Assembly (NCBI GenBank): GCA_028641055.1
Contig: CM054060.1
Coordinates: 239,410,833 to 239,474,832, forward strand
Length of the DNA: 64,000 nucleotides
Source: Alopecurus myosuroides
Taxonomy: Eukaryota; Streptophyta; Magnoliopsida; Poales; Poaceae
Reading direction: 5' to 3'
In this document: positions 57,001 to 64,000 of the stretch, piece by piece
How the letters are laid out: each line of letters begins with the position of its first letter
Numbering within the stretch: the stretch's first letter is position 1
Made by a program: the position numbers and the translations under genes
Notes under the pieces: generated by a model
Databases searched by the model: none
Seen by the model: only the letters and a program-made list of their open reading frames with translations
Told to the model about the DNA's origin: nothing

Positions 57001-57398
57001 ACTCGCCCCGAGTGTCAGCTTACGTTGAGGTGGAGAACGAAAAGACCCGGCAGGATGCCGTGGATATGCTAGAAGAACACAGAGAGCAAGCCTTGGAGAG
57101 ATCAGATATATATCAACAGGATTTGAGGAGATACCACAGTCGGCGAGTCAAAACCCGGGTCTTCCAGGAAGGGGACCTGGTGTTGCGCTTGGTACAATCT
57201 AAGGAAGGAAAGCACAAGTTATCTCCACCATGGGAAGGACCGTTCATCATAAGCCGGAATTTGCACAATGGATCATATTACTTGATAGATGCAAGGGAAG
57301 AGTTGGATACTGTCAATGACACCGCTCACACCACGTCATCTATGCAAGAGAGGGAGAGACCATGGAACGTGGCACAGCTACGTCCCTACTACACCTAG
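54097..57398 (+). pseudogene. pol: Element C pol: RT, dual RNase H, integrase, broken
   Basis: The RT frame (54107-55324) has YVDD near 54760 and the first RNase H; it stops at TAG where D has Gln (KQRYPHW). The archaeal-type RNase H and integrase finger are read from 55364. In the integrase core the second catalytic Asp is Glu (ITENGTN; D has ITDYGTN), and a frame break follows near 56712. The frame from 56700 has NGQVERANQE with the catalytic Glu, ends at TAG 56937-56939 where D has Gln, and reopens to 57398 with the GPF tail. Integrase is therefore inactive on sequence grounds. Confidence 0.93.
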
Positions 57399-58553
57399 AA
57401 TAGACTAGGCTTACAAGTGGAACTACACGATGTAACAGGCAGCAGGTTTCAGACGCACTCTTTTCCTATCCAGGGTACCTAAGGGGGCTGGAGGGTTTTT
57501 AATGAGGCGGCTTGCTGACCTAACTTTTCTCATATCAATAAAGAGATGGTTAAACTATGATGTTGTTTCTTTCTTATGTGTTTTCGTCAAGTTTTTTATA
57601 TTCCTGTTTTTACTTTCTGTTCATTATGCTTGGCCAGGTAAGCATTATTTGTTTGTTTGTAGTATATTAGTTTTTCTAAAGGTTATATATATAGGTCTTG
57701 GGGGCTGATTGCTTGAATAGCACAGTTGCAAACTCAAAGAAGAGGCCACGATGCCATTAAGTTATAAGGACCGGTTACTTGCAATAAGTACGGTTACAAT
57801 CTTATAACCAGACAATAGAGCCAAAATTTCTTGATTTCCCTTGCTTAAAGCTTGATGTGACTCGCAAAAAGGTGGCATGCTTTGCTAGCATGTAATTACA
57901 ATCAGTCATGATGCCCAATGGGACTTGCCTGACCCTGTTTTTATACAGTTATAGCAGCATTGAATATCCACGCGAAAGCCGGCTTACAGCAAAGAGGATC
58001 AAAAGGGTCATCCAAACCACAAGTTATGCAGAGTACAAGGTTAACAGCCAGAAACTCGCAACATATTAAGCATAACTTCAAGCCTATGTGAGTAACTCCA
58101 GGTTTTGGGCCTTAGCAGAAACAATTTGCTCTTTTTGAAACCACCAAACCCTTAGACTCGGAAATTCGGGCCTTGGGGACTTGGGAATTCGAAAAAAGGA
58201 ACAAATTGTCTAGCTATTAAGCTTAAAACCCAAAAATCCGAGTCTGGGGACTTGGGGACTTAGGAAATAAAGTCCACTTGTCAAAAATCCTTGAGACCCG
58301 GAAACCGAGTCTCACAAAAGGAAGAATAGAGAAAATCGGAAAACCAGAAACAAAAAGTTCAAGACTAGGAAATAACAAATCCATGCAAAAGGCCAGAAGG
58401 GCCGCAAAAGCTATTAAGGTTTTAGCGTATTACAAACTGAGGAAGTGGTATCGAAAACTGCACAGGCGCACTATTAAAAGAATAATTGTTTTAGGCATAT
58501 TACAAAATGCCCATTGGCTGAATAAAGTGTTTGAGGTGGTAAAAGGTGAAACT
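57399..58553. other. Spacer between pol and antisense gene in element C
   Basis: Non-coding. The element-sense motif TTGGGGACTT is repeated: CCTTGGGGACTTGGG near 58171 and GGGGACTTGGGGACTTAGG near 58244-58263. Confidence 0.6.
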
Positions 58554-61500
58554 TTACTCGGCATCCTTTGCCGAGTCATCGACGTTGTCCTTGGCAGCCA
58601 GGTCTTGGACTTGCTCTTCGGTGGTCTTCCCAGCTCCTGTATCCGGATTAGCAGCAGAGTCGGCACGAGCTGGCGGACGGACAGCCGGAGTAGAGGAGGA
58701 AGGCGCAGCATCGGCCTCAGCTTTTCTCTTGGCATCTTCCTCCTTCCTCTTGGCAGATTCCGCCTTCCACTTCTCCAGCATGTCAAAAGGCTTAGGCAGA
58801 TCTGACTGAATGGGCTTGCCTTCAGCATCATAAGGTGGAACAATATTGCTTAAGTCCAGACTGTCGGCGATCAAGCTCGCCGGGTGACGCACCTCAATAT
58901 TAATGGCTTGAAGTTCTTGCCAGTAAATTTGGAGCCGTCATTGTTGAATTCGGGAAACCCGCCCACGAGCTTTGCCGGCTCAAGCCTGGGAAAATAGGCC
59001 TTGGCCAAAGCAAGCCTGCGGGTTACCCCAACTCGGCACAACGAACGCTTCCAGTGGTCAATCCACTCGGGGATGGTGGAACATGCCTCGAGCAAGGTGT
59101 CCAAGCCACAGCAACCAACAGCCGTCCACTTCACAGCCTCCAAAATCCACTTGGTGCCGACAGAAAATTGCCGGATTACAACCTTCAGTGTCTTTAATTT
59201 CTCAATGTCATCTTCGTCTGGGGCCGCTTCACCCGGGCCTGCAGTATAACAGAAAAAGTTAAAGCAATAACATCCGGGTATCTTGCGTAATGGAAAACCT
59301 GGGTTATAATTTGCGAGTTATAAATCCTTACCAAGCAGAGCGCGATAAGTGTCGGCAATCTGAGCAGAGACCTTCTTCAGCGTACTTTCGGCATTGTGGT
59401 ATTTCTTCTTATACTTTTTCACATCCTTGTCGAGATTCTGTACTTCAACCTCTAGCCCTGCACGCAGCTTTTTCTCGGCCTCGAGGAGCTGGTTGGTTTT
59501 GGCCAACACCTCCTCAGACCGGGTCAGTTGTGCCTGTGGAAAAAGAAAAGGGAAAGATTAGTCGGATATAAGAAAAAGCCGGATATGAAAGGAAGTACCG
59601 AGTAAACTTTGCCTAGTTAAACTCGGAACTTGGGGACTAGGTGACTATATACACAATGTTGATCAGCATTACCTGGTGCTCTGCAGCCATGGCCTCAAGG
59701 ATGTCTCTCTCGGTGGCCTTCAGAGCGAAGAGCTGATCTAGCATTTCTTCGTAGGAGAGATCGCCGAGCTTCAGCTTGGAAGAGTCGGGGTTCTGGTCAC
59801 CCGGAGGCGGGGTCCTCTCCTTCTTGGGGGTGGACACCCGGGTCGCCTGGGTGTTGGGAGTGGGATCACCCCTCCTCGTGCCCAGGATCTCGGCGTCATC
59901 ATCTCCGGGTGTGTGTGAGGGAATCGGATACTCGGCCTCCTGCTCGGCCGGGTTTTTCAGCAGGTCTTCTTCCTTGTCTTCTTCTTCAACGCCGCCAGCC
60001 GCGGCCTTCACAGTTAATTCCGGATCCTCCATCGCCGGGTTATCCACATCCATATCGTCCGGGTCACTGCTCGTGACCTTGGCTCTGGGAAAAAAACAGT
60101 CAGTATATGGTAAACGAGAGGTATGGAAAAAGTTAGTGTATTGAGTACCAAGAAAAGTGACTTACCCGGTGTTCACGACGAAATCCGCTGGGAGATCGTT
60201 GCTAGACCTGGAGGAAACTGATAAAGAATGTGAAAGTGAGACCCGGATTTGTCCGGCCAGAGGATGATTTGGAGAGGGAAATCTCTGAGGAAGGCGAGAA
60301 GAATGAGTTTGGGGAATACCGGCTTTGCGAGCGGGGGACGAAGGGATGCCCGGGTTAAGAGGATCATCACCTGGGGAATTCCGGGTTACCCTACGTTTGA
60401 CTGGGACGGGTTCCTTCAAGCGTGATGAATCGACCAAATGTTGGTTAAGTTCGCACATGTTAGCGTACGAATAGGGTTTGGAGGTCATAGAGGAGTAAGG
60501 CACCTTGAATACAACCCCTCGGGTCTTCCTCTTCGCCCCAACGTCTATGTCCGGCTCAGCCTCGCTTTCATCAGATTGGGTCTCCTCCTTATCCTACAAC
60601 CCTGGAAATTATAGCATATTATCGGAAAAAGGGAAAAAGGTTGGAAAAACAAGTTGACAGAAAGGGAAACGAGTGAGACTCGGATGTTACCCTCATCAGT
60701 ATCAACCGGCTCCTCGTCCTCTTTCGAGTTTTCGGAAGGAGGAGGGGTCTCAATCTTCCAGAAAGCGCTATCTTCCTGAGATAAAAATACAGTGATAAAG
60801 GTTAGTGGTTGTACCAGAAAAATGTCAGTCGGATAAAGAGTAATGGCCGGATCTTACTGCTGGAGTCGGGTGATCCCGCGTGTAGGGGTCCAGGCCGGCT
60901 ATATTCCGGATCACCTCCAGTTTCTCGGTCAAGAAGTTTTTCATTATCTTGTTAGCGTCCGAGGCCGGGTAATTCCTCAACGAATAACGAAGGGAATCAG
61001 TGACGTGCCCAGAGTAGCTGCACATGAGTTTGGGACGGATGCTATTGGGTTGGATCCGGAAAGTTACCCAAGTTTTGACTAAATTGAGCCCAAGAAGGCC
61101 TTGAGCCGAGAATACAGCAAGCTTGGTGAGGAGGGGCTGGATAGATTGCCTCTCCAACTCAGAAGCAAAGGAGCTGAGATTGTCGGAAAGGTTGAGGAGA
61201 TCTTCGGAGAAACCCGGCAATGTCTTTTCACCGGCTGAAGAGGTGTCTTGGCAATAAAAGTAAGTCTTTTGCCAGTGTTTGACGTGGGAGTTGAGGCTAA
61301 GAGTCGGCATTAGGGAGTTTTTCCGCCTTTGGATGGAGACCCCTCCACAAACCAGGAGGGCCCCATCGCCGCTCTCTCGGCACGGCTTGCACTGGAATAA
61401 TTCGAGGAAAAGGGCAAGATTCAGAGGAATGCAGAGATACAACTCACATAGGACGATAAAATGAGTAATGTTGAGCATAGAGTTAGGGCCAATATCAAAT

Positions 61501-61802
61501 ACGCGGAGCTTGTAGTGGTCTAGCAGCGCGCGGAAGAAAGGGTGACCCGGGGGGCGGAAACCCCGAATCACATGCTCAACAAAGATTACTACCTCATCGA
61601 GACCCGAAGAAGGCCGAGTCTCCTCCCCAGGTACTCTCCAGTGAACTTCTTCCCGGGCGGGTAAGACACCAGACTCGGCAAGTTCATCCAGCTTGGCCTT
61701 GGTCACGGTCGATCTCGCCCAGCTGGCGGAGATCGATTGACTCGGCTTCGCCTTGTTGGCCGGTTGTTTCCCCTTCAGTTTTGCACTGGCCTTAGGTGCC
61801 AT
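58554..61802 (-). CDS. Antisense spliced gene of element C (putative gypsy-type transposase domain), late exon frameshifted
   Basis: Proposed exons (minus): 61802-60858, 60775-60691, 60593-60166, 60084-59673, 59533-59332, 59238-58554. They correspond one to one with element D. Exon 1 (315 residues, MAPKASAKLKGKQ) is open and holds the PF04195-like domain. Later exons encode acidic, basic (KRKTRG), Ser/Pro-rich and coiled-coil segments. Two defects: exon 2 ends one base out of phase with exon 3, and a one-base loss in the last exon near 58912 shifts the frame before the Ala/Lys-rich tail. Neighbouring pol on the other strand ends 1.2 kb away, convergent. Function unknown. Confidence 0.73.
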
Positions 61803-61811
61803 GAGCGTGAT

Positions 61812-62138
61812 CTAAAAAAAACGACAAAGTGCAAAGTATAAACAACTTGAGACCCGGAAACGACTGTTATCCGACTTAGTAAAGAATGCTAGCAAGAAAT
61901 TTTGGCTGATTGGATCTAGGCGGAAAAATTTATGGGAAAGATTATGGTTACAAGTGATGCGCTATTGGATCTAGGCGCTGTGAGATGTGCTATTGAATCT
62001 AAACCAAGCAATGGTCATGGGAGTGCGAGCTATGGAGTGTACAATTGATGAGGAACGAGAAGAACACTTAGAGGCGATACCAGATTCAATCTACGCGCGA
62101 GAAATTAAAGGTCAAATCCAAGGAGGTGAAGAACTTAC
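61812..62138 (-). other. 5'-UTR intron of element C antisense gene
   Basis: Donor CCG/GTAAGT and acceptor TTTTTTTAG flank 327 AT-rich bases. The leader exon (about 62410-62139) is GC-rich with CpG and ACC-repeat-like sequence, as in grass genes. Confidence 0.68.
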
Positions 62139-62438
62139 CGGAGGGATCTGGGTAAAAACGCGGCGGCGGAGGATGGCTTGACGGCGGCGGGCCTAGGTTC
62201 TCCGGTGGGCTGCTCGAGGGCGCGGCTGCGTCGCGGGTGCGGGCGCGCGGAAGGATGGTGGTGGTTCGATTACGGCGGTGTACTCACAGACGAACGGCGG
62301 CGGCTCGTGTCCGGTGGCGCGCTCGCGGGCGGCGCGGCGGTGCTAGCACGAGCTCGAGGGTGGAGCCACCGAGAGGGAGTGAAGATGAAGAGATAGGGGG
62401 AAAATGGAGTGCGGATCTGAAAATGATGATTGGGCGCT

Positions 62439-62446
62439 TATTTATA
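62439..62446 (-). promoter_or_regulatory. TATA box of element C antisense gene
   Basis: TATAAATA in CACCTATAAATAAGCGCC on minus, matching the CACCTATACCTATAAATAGG of element D. It lies outside the LTR. Confidence 0.7.
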
Positions 62447-62821
62447 GGTGCTGAGCGGGAAGGTGCCCTAGGGTTGGGCGGTAAAGGCCAAAAATTTCGG
62501 AAAAAGATGTTCTGCCGGATTTTTTGGATATGCATTGAAGGCGCTCGTCACGAGATATCCGGAAAAGATTGGAACAGATTGCACGTGTGATATTCGGACT
62601 AACTAGCGGACGGTGCGAGTCCGGGTCTTACGTGTTTTCTCGGAGTGTTGACCCGGGAAAACAAGGTTTGACTCAGGAAAAGCCGGGTCAATATATGGAC
62701 CACCCATAGAGATAGGCCTAGCTGGTATCAAAGCATTCTAGCCCGGTATTTTATAGACTTGTATGTTTCTTATTTTGCAGGGAATAGCGTGCGCTTCATG
62801 GTTGATCCTGCGAAGCCCAAC

Positions 62822-62837
62822 CTATTCTGGGGACTAC
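62822..62837 (+). other. Polypurine tract of element C
   Basis: CTATTCTGGGGACTAC directly before the LTR TG, identical in element D. The GGGGACT core recurs in the spacer and introns. Confidence 0.7.
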
Positions 62838-63302
62838 TGATGGAGGGATGGTAACCCGGTATGCTAACGCCAAGGTGTCACCCGGCCCAATGGGAACCGC
62901 GCAAGACCCGGCTCAAGGAAGAGGAGTTTCTAGAAGGCCCAAGAAGCAGTGTAGGCCTTGTAACCCGGCTTCTGGGGGTGGCTATTAGGAAACTTGGGGT
63001 TTGTATGCGGTGACTGGGTAGGACTCCGAGTATGCCTTGGATAGGAAGCCAGGGGGTCGGGTAAGATATAAACCGGCTCCTAGGGTTAGAGAAAGGGAAC
63101 TTCATCAGATATTCGAGTATCCTTGTAACACGAGAGCTGAGATTGTAATCTTAGATCGGAGACTCGGCGACTCGATTGCCAGAGCTACCAGATCGATTGA
63201 TAACATGATTTCCCTTGAGCTAAACCCTCTCCCAAACACCAGAGTCGAATTACCCCAAGATAAGTTACCCCTGGTAACGTCTGCCGTGATTATCCCACGA
63301 CA
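62838..63302 (+). repeat. 3' LTR of element C (465 bp)
   Basis: Full-length copy from TGATGGAGGG to CCCACGACA, bounded by the TSD AAGCC. It is similar to the D LTR (486 bp). Confidence 0.95.
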
Positions 63303-63307
63303 AAGCC

Positions 63308-63926
63308 GCCGCAGAAGACAGGAGGGATTTGGCAGTTGCCATTCTCGTATATAAAGCGTAGAGCTCCGCTGCACACACCAAAGCGTCATTTGTGGATTTC
63401 CCCTTTGGTGCAAGGAGACCAAGTCCGCACTAGAAGACGAAGGCGGCGTCACCGGGCTCCCCCACCGTGACGCCATGGACGGCGCAGCTATTCCCCGGCG
63501 ACCAAGACCGCGCAGGAGGCGCAGTGTACAGGGCGCTCCCCCCTTTTTGGCGCCTTGTGGTATCCGTTTCCCGCCAAGTGAGCGGTAAACAGGGCCGGCC
63601 GTCGGTACAAGTAGACCACCCCTATCTCCTAGAGACGGGGTACAACAAGAACAGGAGAGGGAAAGAGAGAGAGAGAACACCAAATAGGAAGATCACCAGA
63701 ACACCCCATTGTACTGTAATCTTCACAGTGCAATCAACCAGACAAGACGAGTAGGGTTTTACACCATCACGGTGGCCTGAGCCTGGGTAAACCCCTCGTG
63801 TTGTGACTGTTTTCTTTCGATAGCTCCCCTCTTTAAGCCTCCGGAGGTGCGATTGAACGTGGTTATCCCCTAGTGTTCGAACCTTTGAGTGCTACCCTGT
63901 CGTTGATAGAACAACTCTCTCTGACA
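63308..63926 (+). repeat. H 3' LTR, right segment
   Basis: Continues the LTR interrupted at 50298 and ends TCTCTGACA as in the 5' LTR. It is followed by the TSD CCCTC rather than a primer site, as expected at the right end of an element. Confidence 0.9.
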
Positions 63927-64000
63927 CCCTCGTGAGCAATTCCGGAGGAAAAGGAGGAGATGAATAATGGGGATAAGGGTGGACAACCTAAAAATGAATC
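63927..64000 (+). mobile_element. TSD of H and continuation of element G
   Basis: CCCTC (63927-63931) repeats 27444-27448. The remaining bases resume the G internal region cut at 27448; a TGA follows at once in the gag frame, so that gag was probably already inactive. Confidence 0.6.

Larger units (their letters stand above)
50299..63302 (+). mobile_element. Element C: complete Tat retrotransposon, TSD AAGCC
   Basis: 13,004 bp flanked by AAGCC at 50294-50298 and 63303-63307. The 5' LTR is 374 bp (50299-50672) and the 3' LTR 465 bp (62838-63302); apart from a 91-bp deletion in the 5' copy they differ by one base. Same family as D but in the opposite orientation. gag, pol and the last exon of the antisense gene carry disabling changes despite the young LTRs. 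Confidence 0.95.
27449..63926 (+). mobile_element. Element H: old Tat retrotransposon carrying four nested insertions, TSD CCCTC
   Basis: The 5' LTR starts at 27449 and the matching 3' LTR ends at 63926. CCCTC flanks both sides (27444-27448 and 63927-63931), which proves one insertion. Removing J, K, B and C with their duplications leaves about 9.0 kb: LTR, primer site, degraded gag, protease, RT, dual RNase H, integrase, antisense B3-like gene, 3' LTR. The LTRs differ at well over 5% of positions plus indels, so H is far older than C or D. pol has many stops and frameshifts. Confidence 0.92.

Noticed and set aside
62178..62590. Arg/Gly-rich frames near the right end of C
   Set aside because: They cover the GC-rich 5' leader exon of the antisense gene on the other strand.

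Overview
The window looks like a gene-poor, repeat-dense stretch of a large grass genome, most likely Triticeae (wheat, barley, rye or Aegilops). It is built almost wholly of nested LTR retrotransposons. The support is several Ty3/gypsy pol genes with the dual RNase H of the Tat lineage, an Angela/BARE-like solo LTR, and insertions within insertions, each with 5-bp target-site duplications (TSDs). I found no convincing host gene; family names are from memory and unverified.

Layout. (1) 1-8930: right part of Tat element A, sense +: pol, an antisense spliced gene, 3' LTR. (2) 8931-~11215: non-coding 3' end and truncated LTR of element E. (3) ~11216-13172, continuing at 26417-27448 and 63932-64000: element F/G, with one LTR, a primer-binding site and a gag start. 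It is interrupted twice. (4) 13173-26411: element D inserted into the F/G LTR, minus strand, complete, TSD CTTCC, LTRs almost identical. (5) 27449-63926: element H, + strand, inserted into the F/G gag, TSD CCCTC. It is an old ~9-kb Tat element stretched to 36.5 kb by four insertions: solo LTR J (31417-33024, TSD GGGCA), K (33607-38512, TSD CCTGC), element B (42094-~50019, minus strand, pol deleted) and element C (50299-63302, + strand, complete, TSD AAGCC, inside the H 3' LTR).

The most interesting content is not gag or pol. Elements A, B, C and D each carry, between pol (or its former place) and the 3' LTR and on the opposite strand, a multi-exon gene with its own TATA box. Exon order and intron phases agree between A and B, and largely between C and D; C and D also have a 5'-UTR intron. 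The first exon matches what Pfam calls a putative gypsy-type transposase domain, followed by acidic and coiled-coil exons. Element H has a different gene in the same antisense slot: a 221-residue protein with a B3-like DNA-binding domain and an acidic tail. Each Tat element here therefore pairs an LTR-driven sense unit with an independent antisense gene that keeps plant-type introns, which a sense genomic RNA cannot splice out.

Other themes are: polypurine-tract-like motifs repeated inside antisense introns and spacers; a palindromic 30-bp repeat array in one LTR; premature stops that are mostly CAG to TAG, as expected from deamination of methylated CHG sites; and a recently inserted element (C) whose gag and pol are nevertheless broken.
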